The notes under the pieces were generated by a model, which ran no database searches, was not told the DNA's origin, and saw only the letters and a list, made by a program, of their open reading frames with translations. 64,000 nucleotides of DNA, from contig JAEUWP010000366.1 of assembly GCA_018524725.1 (NCBI GenBank), forward strand, positions 186,001 through 250,000, given 5' to 3'. The translations under genes and the position numbers were made by a program. Numbering within the stretch: position 1 is the first letter of the stretch; every line of letters starts with the position of its first letter. Positions 33,138-44,903 of the stretch are shown here, in pieces. Source of the DNA: Podaxis mareebaensis. Taxonomy: Eukaryota; Basidiomycota; Agaricomycetes; Agaricales; Agaricaceae.

Positions 33138-35267
33138 TCAATCCTCATTTATTCCCAATACACCCAGATCCTTCAAAACGAATAGCGTCTCTTCTACGCG
33201 CATCTCCAGCGCCGTCAACTTCTCAAGCTTTCCCTCCCATTCTTTGAGAATTTCCCGCTCTAGCCGCGTTAGCAATCCCTCGTCCTGGCGTACGTCACTC
33301 CGTTCCCTCTTCTCCAGAACAGCCTTCACTTCAGGCACCTCCTGCTCAGCACGTCGTCTCATGCTGATATTATACAATGTTTTGTATACCTGACCGAGTA
33401 TCGTCGAGAATGCCTTGCGTTGATCGACATACCTGTGAAATCGCATCAACCAACAGTCAACAGTTTTGCCGGTGATACGACTGACCAAAGGTAAAATGTA
33501 CGGGTGGGATTGCGGTCCGCACTTTTGGGCACCTCCTGGGTGCTAATAAGCGAGTCGGCAGCGAGAGCCGTGAGCAAGGCACGGACATCTTTGCCTGCCA
33601 TCATCACTATTTTTGCAATCTGCCACAACCATAAGCCTGTATTTCGGGACTCAAAAAAGAGGGGACACACCTGCTTGTCATCCATCTTTCCTGTGTCCAT
33701 CAACAATCGTAGAATCCTCACACCTTCGTTCCCATGCCTCTCTCTAGTAACAGACTCTAATACGTGCCTACGTAGTCGCCGCCCAATAATCTCAAATTCC
33801 ACTTGTACTTTTGATGAATTGAAGGAGACGAAGGAGATCGCCTTGCCAGCAGGCGATGGGTTGTCAGCGCATGATAGCATCCCCAGGTACTCCTTTATGC
33901 ATGTAGTGTTGGAAGGCTTTCTTTCATCCAGGATGAGCCCACGCGCCAGGTTGTCCTCATCCGAAAGCTGCATCACAATGTTCGGAACAGACATAGGTTC
34001 TAACCAGGATCTGTAAGACCAGGATTTGACTAACCGGAGTGAACGTACCTGAGCGAACCTCGGCCACACTGCGTTGTGAATTCTCAGTGATTTTTAAAAC
34101 AGCTCGTAAGACAGTAGCTGCTCCTTGATTATATCGTCTCCTCGCTGCATCGACGATCAACTAGAAAGAGACATCAGTCTTGAGCAGAAAACTGTCCTCA
34201 GAGTACTCACGTTATTTCGAATGTGGACATTAAACTTGTCAAAGTTCACTCGAAAATACACTGTTTCCTGCAACGAAATATTGATGAAATTGTCTGACAC
34301 GGGAAATAATCCCCCATTACTTACATCAACGACGTCCTCGTCCTCGTCCAGCTTCCTTTTCCGGGCTCGGTGGACAGGTTGGTCGCCTGCCTTCCGTTTC
34401 TGACCCGGTACCTTAAGCCTTTCTTTGTGCAACGAGCGAGTAGTACATCGGATACTCACCAGCCCAACCTTTTCTGCTTCCTCTTCTTCCCTTCTCAACC
34501 TCGCCTCCGCGACCTGCTTCGCCTCCCTCAACTCCTTCGCAGTAGGGAACCCTGATATCTTCGCCTTCTCCTCCGCCTCGTATTTGATCTGTTTATCCTT
34601 CGGCGACACATGCGACAAAACTGTCGAAGGTTTCAGGTAAGTCCCTGCAACCAGTCTGTGTATAGCCCCCCGATAAACCATAGCGGCTACGATATCACCA
34701 TCAGTCTTCTTCTACGACATAAGGCTCAGTGCCGCACCTTTCTGTTCGTATACACCTAGCAAGCTTAGCATATCTGGCAAACGCAGTTTCCCGTGGTCAA
34801 GTACAATTTGCACAACCTCTGCACCCTACACCGGCCGACCAGGATATGCATCGTCAAAAACCATCAATCAGGACATAAAGCCACCAGAACAAGACTCACA
34901 GCCTTCCCGAAGAGTTGCTGCGCCAGAAACACCACCTTCCCAAATCTCAACCGCATCAGGCACTCGTCCACATTCACCTCAAAAATTTCTGTTCCATCAT
35001 CGTTCTGTGCATGCCACAACAGGTTTTGTTGGACTAGGACGAGGATGGACGCCCGCACAACACGGGGCTTGAGTTGAGTGTACCGGACTATCTGAATTAA
35101 AGGGAGTCGACCACGTGTAAGGAGAATAGATACCACTTGCTATGCGTTGAAATTATGAGATTCCATGATAACACGGGACCTAAAAGGACGCCTCGTACTG
35201 CAGTTAAAGGCCCAAAGTGTGTATGAATGATTTCAGTGCAGAGCCGAGCTGTGTTGGCGTCTGCCAT
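33138..35267 (-). CDS. RPC82: RNA polymerase III subunit Rpc82 (C82/RPC3)
   Basis: Winged-helix subunit of the Rpc82/34/31 subcomplex of RNA polymerase III, needed for promoter opening at tRNA and 5S genes. The short first exon from ATG 35267 encodes MADANTARLCTEIIHTHFG, and a phase-0 splice gives LTA-QVVSILLTRGRLPL, the first winged helix. Then come IVRYTQLKPRVVRASILVL, LRFGKVVFLAQQLFGKAAEV and a basic linker with KRKAGDQPVHRARKRKLDED. The C-terminal winged helices include VQVEFEIIGRRLRRHVLESV and AKIVMMAGKDVRALLTALAA. A coiled-coil-like end, KLEKLTALEMRVEETLFVLK, finishes at GINED (33138). About 590 residues, normal length. Frames are consistent across roughly eight introns. Confidence 0.9.
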
Positions 35268-35887
35268 GAGTGCGGTCTTCGAGTGAACGTTTATCGGCTG
35301 TCTATCGAATTGGATCGAGTCGAGCTCTTCTCTACAGGCTCATTGGCACGAACGTTCCTAAGATAACGGGACGTGCAGGTGGTCAGTGATAAAAGTGAGC
35401 CTTGCCAAGTGTGATGTAAGATTTGCCATTAGATCGACTCAATATTCAAGCACACCTCGGCAACTGCCGCTGCAATGGACCGAAAAAAAACATATCTTCG
35501 TATAACAAACTACCGACAACATAATGCGAAGAAATGCGAACAGGACTATTATACAGGCGTAAAAAGGCATACACAACAAGAAACAACGTCAATATGCCAG
35601 TTTCGGATATAGAACTTTTTATACAGCCAACTCGAGACCCATCCTTCCCATGCGTCCTAAAACTGTTTCGTCAAGAAAAGGCTTACCTTGGAAATTAGCA
35701 AGAAAGGCGGTATGGTATCAAATGCTTGCGGGAGATGACCTCGTCCAATGAATGAAGAAAATAACTTAGCCTATAATGACCTTGGTTTTGCTCAGTGGTG
35801 GGATGCGTCTCAGGTGTTGACGATAGAAGAGCCCGAGCGAGATGCTGCGAGGATGAAGGGATGATAGATGGTGATGGTTGTTAGAAT
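35268..35887. other. 620-bp intergenic region
   Basis: Located between two minus-strand genes: the Rpc82 promoter (left part) and the 3' UTR of the acidic-protein gene (right part). There is an A-rich run near 35484. I see no gene, repeat or RNA. Confidence 0.5.
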
Positions 35888-38763
35888 TTACTCCACGCGG
35901 GGGCGTTTAACACCTGTTCAGGTGTTTATCAAAATGGGGAAAGGGGCATAGAAAGGGTAAAACACACCTGGAGATCCAGAAACGAAGCTTTCATCTTCCG
36001 AATGCTCGATTCCGAACTCGTCAAAACTGCGTTTAGAAGCCTTGCTAGATAGCGTCACTGAGCTTTCATTCGAAACAGATTCATCCCCATTCTCTTGCTC
36101 CGCTTCCCATGTTGTATCCGGATCACCTTCACCATCTAGCTCGTCATCCCATGCTCCGTCTATCTCGCCCTCAAAGTCCTTCAGCTCTTCAACAGCTAAA
36201 GCGGTATGAGAGCTCTGCTGAGAATGAGTGTTCCAAAGAATCATACCATGCGCACCCGAGTAATCGTCCACGTAATGATCACCCATAGTATCCTCTTCTA
36301 CTTCTTTATTTTGATCGCTATGTGTAAGTTCTGGGACTAGAACCGACGTTGTTTGAGGGTGTAAGGGACAGGAGGAAACTTTCTGGAACCTACGCTCTTT
36401 ATTAGTAAGTTCAGCATCTTCGGGCTGAGGAGTTTTTTCTGAATGCTCCTGAACAGGAGGTTGGTCCTGCCCTGCATAGAAATGGTCAATGCATTTTAGA
36501 GTGCAACGAATCACGAAAATCTAACGTACCTCCACTTTCATTGGTTTCGACCACATCATGATTGACTTCGAGTTGCTCCTCGCCTTCCTTCGGCTCAGAG
36601 ACACCATCAACTTCCTCCTCTTTCAAGTATTCATGGGAGTCGGGAATTACTTCCGCTATCGCTGGAGATCGTTGTCTGGATTTCGGCGCATCAGCCTGAG
36701 CAGCGTCTGAGTCTTCTCGAGGGGGGAGCCGGCCTGTTTCCTGTCCTTCAGCGTCTTGAGTGTGATCTCCACCTACGGTGATACCGTCGGAGGGATCTGA
36801 TCCAGCGTGAGTCGGCTCTGCGGTTTCTTCTTCTTGCTGTTGTTCGCCTTCTTCAACCTCTGGAGAATCAACGAAAGGAGGAAGAGTAGAAAGGTCGATT
36901 TCACCCGTGTGTGCTATTATCCCCCCGGCTTCATCGTGAGGACTTTCGTAATACTCTTCCGTGTGCTCATGTTCTTCCCCCTCAGGATGATCTTCGCGAT
37001 CCTCGGGTGCCTCGAGGTGTGCTTGCGCATCGGGTACAACATCTTCGGCATTGGAAATATTATCTTGTCCATATGCATCTTCGTCGTGTTGTTCATCAAT
37101 TTGAGAATAGTCTAGCAAGGTCACATGTTAGAGAATAATACTTTAACGCAACAGCGGACTCACCGGTCTCAGCGGACTCTTCGCGATCTGAGCCTTGTGT
37201 CTCATCAACATGAAGATTGATAAGCCCTTCTTGCAACATGTGGTAACGAGCGATGAAACGTGGCCCCGAGATATATAACCGGAGGCGAAGAGGACCTGCC
37301 AAATTGGCAGATGTATGTAGGATATGGATATCATGCAGACTGACTTCCCGGGCATAAACGTTATCCTAGTCAAGCAATTAGAGGCTATGGCAATATAAAT
37401 AAAAGAAACATACCTCTGTAATCGCTAAGTCAAGGTCATAGGCCTCAAGTGCCAGTTCATTGCCAGTAATTTCGAGAACAGTACTAACGTATTCGTCTTG
37501 TCGTAGTACTTCGAATGCATGAGTCAGGGGTTCATAATACAGGTTAGGTACTTGCTGAAGAAGAATATGGCATTCCTGGCCATCATCTTCGCTTGAGAGA
37601 GGCTCCGAAGGTTTGTTGAAAAGGCAGAGCTCCGGGCGATCGGTGGAAAAAATGGAGAGTAGGATGGGTGGGGGCGCCTCAAGGTATATTTCTTCGGAGA
37701 CTTCATTAGGAATTTCAATCGGCTCGTCGTTGAGGCCGGCGCCATGGTGAGTGCCACCCTGCGATATGGCGCGCTCTATTGCTTCGGTTGTCGAGTCTAC
37801 GAGAGGTGCAGATCTAGTGAGCGAATCACGTTCTTTGAGAATATCTGCATCGTTGGTGTGAAGTTCTTGCGCAGCACCAGTAGAAGCCTGTTCATCCGTA
37901 TGCTCTGCATGCACCTGGAGATCAGTGGAATCGCCCTGGGGAGTAAATGTCGCTGTATCGGTTACGGGGCCAGGTCGATTTGACTCTTGGACCGAATCAG
38001 GGTGACGCGATTCACTCTGGTCTTCGTTGTCCACCAAGGTGGTAGAGTTATCAACGTTTCCTTCCGTGCCCTGACGGGCATCAGCCGCAGGTTGCTCTAT
38101 GGCGGGACTCTGTTGAGCGGTATCAGAGTGTTCTAAGGGTGCCTCGGCAGGAACGGTTGGATGCTGAGCATCATCGTCGCTACGTGGAACCGGTTCTGGT
38201 TCCGGAATCGTAGCTGCGTCCGAGAGTTGCGCGGTCACCGGTATTGCGTCATCAGCCTGAGTGACACTAGCAGCGCTCGCATTTCCTGGCGCCGGGTCGA
38301 CTACCTCAGAGGAATTAGAGGTCTGTTCCAATGACGAGGAAGTAGGTGTCGGCACAGATAGATCCAAAGCCGAGGGAAGGGGTGTCGTGAGTGGAGGTTG
38401 TGAATACTCGACAGGCGGTGTCCTAGGCAGCGGCGTCACCTTGACAAAAGGTGACTGCACTGCAGACGCATCCAAGAGGTCGACGTCCAGCAACTCGCCA
38501 GCAGTTGGACCATGACCGTGGTGTTCATCCGTCATTTCGTATTCTATATGCTCATCCTCAACATAGGCTTCCATGTCAACTTCGATGGTGGGCGTTGCGT
38601 CGGTAATCGTTCCCTTTGGTTGGAAGGCCAGATGAGCATCGTCTTCCATGGGTGTCATTTCCTGGAACCAAGGATCTGACGAAGAGACATTCATCTGAAC
38701 GTCGAGATCATTTTGATAGTCAAGCATTTGCGCGTCGTAGGTCTCCATGATTGTCGCAGTCAT
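35888..38763 (-). CDS. Acidic low-complexity protein of unknown function, probably nuclear
   Basis: I do not recognise a characterised family. The ATG at 38763 begins MTATIMETYDAQMLDYQND; the ATG at 38748 (METYD) is an alternative. The first large exon is rich in Glu, Asp, Ser, Pro and Thr. The only compact part lies at its end and in exon 2: APPPILLSIFSTDRPELCLF, VPNLYYEPLTHAFEVLRQDE, then DNVYAREVSLHDIHILHTSA and ISGPRFIARYHMLQEGL. Acidic repeats follow (EDREDHPEGEEHEHTEEYY). The final exon is tiny: splicing gtgtgt...cag after SFVSGSPG adds only VKRPRVE before the stop at 35888, leaving a basic KRPRVE at the very C-terminus that resembles a short nuclear localisation signal. About 850 residues. 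Its start is 171 bp from that of a divergent small membrane-protein gene. Confidence 0.7.
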
Positions 38764-38934
38764 GGCGAACAGTGACGGGAAATGTGGATGGCAAGTGGCA
38801 GGACTGTATAGTTTAGACGTGCCAGAGGGTAATTTCATAGGGTTAGTCATGTGCTTATATAACACGACGCACTGACCCTATGCCGTCATAGCCTAGTACC
38901 TACTCGCATTCTTCACGCTTTTTCAAGATACACA
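38764..38934. promoter_or_regulatory. Divergent promoter, acidic protein / small membrane protein
   Basis: A 171-bp gap between start codons serving both genes. It contains ttatataac at about 38854-38862, a TATA-like word. No named regulatory motif is evident. Confidence 0.5.
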
Positions 38935-39597
38935 ATGGCTGTATCCACTACCCATGACGCGGACACAAACTTTCTTGTACGCCAGTCGATGAGCACCGGC
39001 TATCAGGTATTCTCAATCCTTACTCCCCCACTGTACACCATTTTTGTTCTTATGAGGCGGGGTAGAGGAGCCTGGTCACTAAACAGGTTTCTTCGGGCAA
39101 CCTGGGTGGGAGGTTTGACAGGTACACTGCACCCAGGTTCGCGTTATACGATTATCTCAAACTTTGCACAGGAGTTGCCGTAGGTGGTAGCATTGCTTAT
39201 GGGCGGTATAAATATTCCAATGAGGAATTCGTCCACCAACGCAGACTCGAAGCTACTTACGATGTAGGTGTTCGTGACGATTCTCGTTTATAGGGTACGA
39301 AACGTCTCAATAAATCCCAGACAAACCGGATAAGATCGCAAGACCACTCAACTATTGGTGCTCTTCTGATGGCTCTCCTAACACCAGCGGTATTCTGGAA
39401 CAAAGCAAATATTGTGAATCGTATGTATCCTGTTGTTCCCGTTCTTCTCGGTTTGTATCTGATTTGAGCCAGTAATTCTCGGCGGTGCCGGTCTTGGTAG
39501 CGCGATGGGTACTTTGACACACTACTCTCGGACATTGACAGGTGACCCTCCGGAGCAAGTAGCAGTTGTAACTGTAGAGAGAGAAGAAACCAAATAA
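38935..39597 (+). CDS. Small membrane protein of unknown function
   Basis: Four exons joined by three short introns (starting at 39122 and after TYD and IVN) keep one frame throughout and give about 165 residues. The first exon encodes MAVSTTHDADTNFLVRQSM, then a hydrophobic stretch SILTPPLYTIFVLMRRG. The second begins VAVGGSIAYGRYKYSNEEF after a splice through TG-V. Later come GALLMALLTPAVFW and a glycine-rich segment LILGGAGLGSAMGTLTHYSR. It ends QVAVVTVEREETK, stop 39595-39597. Two to four membrane-spanning segments with small-residue (Gly/Ala) faces suggest helix packing, as in mitochondrial inner-membrane proteins, but I cannot assign a family. It converges on the 5'-nucleotidase gene, with 81 bp between stops. 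Confidence 0.7.
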
Positions 39598-39678
39598 CGT
39601 CAATTTCCATCCGGACAAAATCGTACATTCTTTGCACAGCTATTTGATGTTCGTAGTCTAAGCCATCCCACTCATGGA

Positions 39679-42367
39679 TTAATGGTCAGCTTCTCTCCCA
39701 ACGTCCCTCATTCTGCCGTCTACTTCGGGACTGATAACCAGGAGGTCGTCGTCGCCTTCGGCGTGATTTAACGGAGCACATTCCTGCCCTTTCCTAGCCT
39801 TGGATCCATCAAATGGATCAACCGAACTCATATGTTCCGTCGTCGACAGGTTCAAACTCCTCAGATAGTGTCTACGGGTCCTTGCGCGGTGAATCACAAG
39901 ATCAATGGCCAGCTTCCACTTGCCGACGGCCTGCCCGTCGTGATGGTTGTTCTCAGATCGATTACGTTTGATACGCTCCTCGAGTGCCTCTTCGATCGCG
40001 ATACTGGCGCCTTCCGAGAGGTTACGAGGTTTCTCCTGCTCAGCAAACCGCACCATCTTGTTCACAAATTGCGATCCTGCGGGCGAAAATAATCGCGTAT
40101 TGTATCAACCATATTTCAGTGCCTAGGAAAACGACTGCTTACCGAGCAAGTATTTCCTGACAATGCCGCTCATAAGGCTTCCATTTTCATGGTCAATGAG
40201 ATACGGCTTCCCCTTCAAAGCGACGAAGCCATCGTGCCCTTCGGCCAAGTAGTCTCTCGTCACAATAGCATACTTCCTGCCGTCCTTTTGCTTGAGTATA
40301 GGTTCCTCTTCCAAAGGACGCTCTGGCGAGCCGTTGTCATGGTTTGCAGAGCCCTTCAGCAAGGCGACGCTAAGGACACGTTGTCCAGGTGGTCGCCGCG
40401 AATCCCATGTAACCTTAAGCCCGGAAACCACAGGGAACCGTCTGCCACAGTGGGTATTAAATAGCGATCGAAGGACCGAGGCAGCGAGTTGCTTACCCTT
40501 CTTGTGCTGGCCAAGGTTCAAGGGCAACCTCCAGTGCCTCCCAAATAGTTTCGCCATCAAGCTCCAACACTACCACAGGATCGTCAAAAGGCAAAATCTC
40601 CAGGATGTCTCCGAGGGTGATTACGCCTGAAGGTGGATGAGCGCCAACCAACTTGACAGAGTGATTCACCGACCTGGACCATATGTAGAGTCTCCGCGAA
40701 GGGTACCAGCGCAAATGAGGACCCCGTCAGAGCCTCCACACCCCTTCATGCAGAGGGCGTCATCGTAAGCATGTCTGATAACATCTGCGAACCAATTTCC
40801 AGCAGCAGACTAGTTCAACGTAAACCCCACGTCCCACTGGGCGGCATAGGAGACTCGTACCTCGTCCACGCGGATGTATTTCGAGCGCAAATCAAGCTTA
40901 ACTGTCGATCGACATACCGGTGCCTTCATAGCCGAAGTCACGGAGGACAAAACGTTCTTCAGGATTTCGGTCAGCTTAGCAGATGACTCCATCCCAGGTT
41001 GAATGATGTGATGTTTGCCTGTCGATTCATCAGCGCCTTGGTATCGTTTCAGGGGCAGTGGGGGCGTAAGACATACCAGTGACATTTTTAATGACCTTCC
41101 GCCTCACGCTATCTTCCGGGGTGTCTTCGAGCTCCAACATGAGCTCACCCAGATCCTTGAAATCATATCCGCTCTTGAACACAAGAATATCGCCTTTGTC
41201 TTCCTCAGCTCCGAGCACTTCTTGCGTTTTATCATAGTCCACCCACTCGCCAGCACCCTTGCTAACGTAGTAGAGATGATCATGGCCTCCTAGCAAGATG
41301 TCAACACCATGCTCATTTACAACGGGCGTTGTACCCTGAGCAGAAGGAGACAGAGCTAGAAGCTGTTTGGCCAGTATGATATCCTGTTGACGCTCAGGTA
41401 TATAAGTGTGTTTAATGCTGGAAATTTCTGTTGTCGTACATTGGGCAATCTGGGAGTAGTATAAGTACAGAAGCGTCCTTTCGGTCAAGACACGTACCGT
41501 GCATGTGTTAACGCAATTATAATATCACAACGATGCTCTCCGTCAGGGTCTCGCAGAAGCCTGGACAACTCGCGCCCAGTCTCGGCCATATTCTTAAACA
41601 CGAACTCGGGAGGCCAAGATGCCACGGTAGCAATCCAGTCCCTGAAGAACGCCACATCAGCTCATAACCTACGAGTCCACCAAGTTCAATGGTTCTACAC
41701 ACTCTTCGACGAGGCCGATGATCCCAACGCGCACGCCACATCGTTCCACAACCTCGAAGGGATGAAGGTATTCAGGGACTTTGCCCGTGTCCTTGTCGAT
41801 GATATTACTCAAAATCCACGGCTAGGGATGACATCAATATGTGGACAGAGGCAATAATACGGGTCCGACATACATACGTTGAATCTTGCACGAGCTTTGT
41901 CAAGTGCGGATATCCTATGCACGCGATCCATTACTCCCTGTATCCGAAGCCTAATCCGGTATAATGCGCACCAAAGTCAAAATCGTGGTTTCCTGGAGAC
42001 ATGTTGTCATCTCTAAGTGTGAAGTAAGGGCTCTGATCACCAACCTGCGAGAGCGATATCCACTCCAATTTCGTTCATTACGGGCACCTAATCGCATCTG
42101 AGGAGTCAGTAACATGAGCAGGATCGTAGTACATCATACCATATGGCTTCCTCGGGTCACCGAGCTCTCGACTGAGGGGGAGAACAAATCTCCAGAAAAC
42201 AATACAAGCCCATCTCTCTTCCCATCCTCCCTCTCCTTCCAGTGTCCCCTCAGCTCATCCACCAGGGCCGCAAACTGAGTAACGTCAATCGTCTCCCCCG
42301 ATCGCCCGATCTTTTGTGGCGATACACGGTAGACATCGTTGAAGTGGAGTATCGGGAGTACTGCCAT
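39679..42367 (-). CDS. 5'-nucleotidase/2',3'-cyclic phosphodiesterase family protein
   Basis: Two-domain metallophosphatase of the UshA/5'-nucleotidase family. The N-terminal metal domain starts at once after ATG 42367: MAVLPILHFNDVYRVSPQKI, then LVLFSGDLFSPS, VMNEIGVDIALAGNHDFDFG (the last formed by splicing) and the metal-ligand motif VDILLGGHDHLYYV. The 5'-nucleotidase C-terminal domain follows: GVITLGDILEILPFDDPVVV, ELDGETIWEALEVAL and YAIVTRDYLAEGHDGF. The tail (about 39680-40060) is charged and probably disordered. About 720 residues in more than eight exons. Secreted relatives carry a signal peptide, but here the catalytic motif begins at residue 6, so a cytosolic enzyme is predicted. 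The substrate is not known; fungal relatives are mostly uncharacterised. Confidence 0.87.
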
Positions 42368-42692
42368 TTCCTTAGGCTAGTTTCGAGTGTAGGCGGGCAA
42401 TCTGAACAGGTACGATGTTGAAGTAGATAAGGATGTGAAGGTAGGTTATTAGATGGATTATCTACGTACGTAGAATTACATGCACACGATGCGTTGCTCG
42501 GATCGGCTTGTCTCGAACTGGAAGGGGGCTGGGCGAAGTCCCGAAAGCATGTGACCAGGGGATATTCCTATGCAATGAAATATCTCATCATGGGTCGTCA
42601 TTGTATATAGGCGGTGCACTGGTGGCTCGTAGAGCGATGTGCCGGAGATGGCCCTGCCGGGGGATGAGGATTGTGCTACAATGCTGCATCTG
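42368..42692. promoter_or_regulatory. 325-bp intergenic region, promoter of the 5'-nucleotidase-family gene
   Basis: Both flanking genes are on the minus strand, so this region holds the promoter of the 5'-nucleotidase gene and the 3' end of the Bmt2 gene. An acgtacgta word lies at about 42464-42472. No gene is seen. Confidence 0.5.
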
Positions 42693-43698
42693 CTAGTCCT
42701 CTAGCAGAATCGCAAAATTATTCCTATTTCCCTGTCGAAGGACGACCTTTTTCGCAAACCCTCTAAAATCCTGCAACCGAGATTCGCGCTGCTTCTGATA
42801 CAACCAATACGCCATCTTCCCTCCTTCCCTCCATCGGCATCTGAGCTCTGCAAAACCAAGTGTCTCCATTAGACGAGCAAGATGTTCGAATGACATATAT
42901 CGTGAATTGATGACGCATGGTAAAGGTAGCTATCGGTGAATGAAATATAGAAAAGGGAAGAAGAAAGCAGGAAACATACAGCAAGAAACAGATAGCCTTC
43001 ATCCTTGAGCATGGTGTGGGCAAGGTGGAGCATCCGGCCTATAGACTCCTTAATTACCTGAGATCGACACTTGGCAAGTAGCTCTGCCCACCTCGGTCCT
43101 TTGCACCTGGTACGAAGTTGACTACAAGGCTCAAGCTGATGGCGTCCCATTTCTTTTCGTTTTCTGTGGGGTCCAGGAGCAAGAAATCCTGTTCCTTGAT
43201 AGCAGGATGGCGCGAACGTAAGTCGATAGGTGTGTTCTGTATCCACCGGGTGCACGTCCTGTAATTGTCTGGTTTCAGAGCTCCTACCTCCAATAACCTA
43301 GGATCAGGGAACATAGAGTAGGGTCAGGTTCGAGAGGATGGAAAGGGGAATCTCTTGTCGCACTGTAATTTATCCTGTCTCCCTTGATGAACCTTCATCT
43401 CCTTCAACCATTCAACGAAAACCTTCTCGCTCCCTCCACCTCGGTCATTTCCCTGACCAATCGCCGACATCCGCTGGTACCACTCAAGCCCCCCCAGTTC
43501 CTCGATCTCGTCATTGATCTTCGCGAGTTCCCCAGTTTCAGCGAGACTGAGTGTGGGTTTGTTCCTCAGTTGTGCTTGACTTTTGAGCAAGACGTGAAAT
43601 CTGCGAATGACATTTCGACTAGCTTGTGGTTTGCTAGTTGTAGTGCTTGTAGTAATCGGCCTGGAGATAGGAAGTTTGCGCTTCTTGGCTTTAGGCAT
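42693..43698 (-). CDS. BMT2: 25S rRNA adenine-N1 methyltransferase Bmt2
   Basis: SAM-dependent enzyme that makes one m1A in 25S rRNA in the nucleolus. The ATG at 43698 opens a basic, nucleolar-type N-terminus MPKAKKRKLPISRPITTST. The Bmt2-specific region ELGGLEWYQRMSAIGQGNDR follows, then SAM-motif LLEVGALKPDNY. The family hallmark is DAISLSLVVNFVPGAKDRG, continued after a splice by RMLHLAHTMLKDEGYLFLAV. The C-terminal part MSFEHLARLMETLGFAELRC and an end in NNFAILLED (stop 42693) complete it. About 290 residues, normal for the family. Four introns. The catalytic reaction is inferred from the yeast homologue. Confidence 0.9.
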
Positions 43699-43975
43699 TT
43701 GGATGCATTACAGTGTGAGTTGAAGCCTAAAATAGATTGATTGGGGGTCACGTACTTATATGTGTGTTGTGGTATGTACCTTGTGACAACATTTCTTTCG
43801 TTCTATTTACGCGAACAGCGATTTTGTACAATGGGGAAATCTATGTACAATGGGCAGAAAACAGCGCTGCTGACGACCACTAACCGGGAAAGATGAAGAA
43901 AAAGCCATGTCTTGCATGAAGATAGTAAAAGAGCGACCCATCGAAACTCGTGGGCGATATCCTACGCTAGGTGAA
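43699..43975. other. 277-bp gap between tetraspanin and Bmt2 genes
   Basis: This holds the Bmt2 promoter and the 3' UTR of the tetraspanin gene, both on the minus strand. A longer reading frame overlapping the tetraspanin's last introns is not a separate gene. Confidence 0.5.
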
Positions 43976-44903
43976 TTACACGAAACCCTTGCCTCCCCGC
44001 TTCGCATCGATCTTCTTGAATCGTTCGTCCTCGTGCCTCTGCAACTATTGTCAGTACTCTGGCGTCGAGCATTGGATGCGCGGAAACCAACCTTCTTAAT
44101 CACACACAAAGTAGCGAGCAAAAGGCAAAGGACAATCGCCATGTAGCCATAGACGGTTCTGAAGGCTGCATTTAACACATAAATCCAGCCTAGGTGCATG
44201 CGCGCCACTTACGTGAAAATGTTGTTCAAGGTCATGTCAGCGAAAGCGGTGATGGGTGTAACGCAGAAGTTGTTGAGGACAGTCTCGTTGGGCTGGTTGG
44301 GAGGTTTAATGTCGAGGAGGGGCTGATTTAGGCCGTTGAGGAAATCCTGGCTGCTGCAATGACCCCCAACTTCCGCGAAGTCGGTAGCATTGAAATACCC
44401 ACAGCATTTGAGCTGTATGGAATTCATTCAGAGGAAATTTCGCCTAACCGAAGGAGAAAACTCACCTTGTCCTGAAGTGTCAGGCGGACATCGGGACTAG
44501 CTGCTTTCCACAACTCATAGAAATTGGCCCGCTCCTGTAGTGTAAAGAACCAGACAAACGTGCCGATAATGACGATGCCAATAGCGTCGATCAAAAGTGC
44601 GTAGTTGGTGATGACGAGACCAATGGTGATATGATTGCGTTGTACAACCCCAGTGATGGAAATGAAGAAGGTGACGATGAGAGCAATCCCCAGGATAGAA
44701 CCAGCTGTGGGCGGCCCATACTTAGATATGGCACCAAAACTTGTAGTGAAGGACGTACCAGTGAGATCCGCGTTAGACAAAACCATGTTCATCAATATAT
44801 CGGGTCTCCGCCAGACAATGGAGAGCGCGAGTGCAACCGCACCAGCGGCTAGCAACAAGAAGTCCAGAACGGCCCAAACACCCATCAACTTTCTGGAAAC
44901 CAT
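43976..44903 (-). CDS. Tetraspanin, basidiomycete type
   Basis: Four-pass plasma-membrane protein. The ATG at 44903 gives MVSRKLMGVWAVLDFLLLAA with the first membrane segment, then IVTFFISITGVVQ and LLIDAIGIVIIGTFVWFFTL. The large extracellular loop contains the tetraspanin CCG signature in LKCCGYFNATDFAEVGGHC, with a partner cysteine in NNFCVTPIT. A fourth segment, TVYGYMAIVLCLLLATLCVI, follows. The final exon adds only RHEDERFKKIDAKRGGKGFV, a basic cytosolic tail, stop at 43976. About 260 residues; three introns. Fungal tetraspanins of this class act in polarised growth and host penetration in plant pathogens, but the role here cannot be told from sequence. Confidence 0.88.

Noticed and set aside
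33504..34016. 170-codon plus-strand frame
   Set aside because: Antisense shadow of Rpc82 exons, whose frame matches a known family.
36807..37115. 102-codon hydrophobic plus-strand frame
   Set aside because: Antisense of acidic Glu/Asp codons, which read as Leu/Phe on the other strand; not a membrane protein.
31751..42367. Two phosphoesterase genes as a tandem duplication
   Set aside because: They belong to different subfamilies and share only the metal-binding fold.
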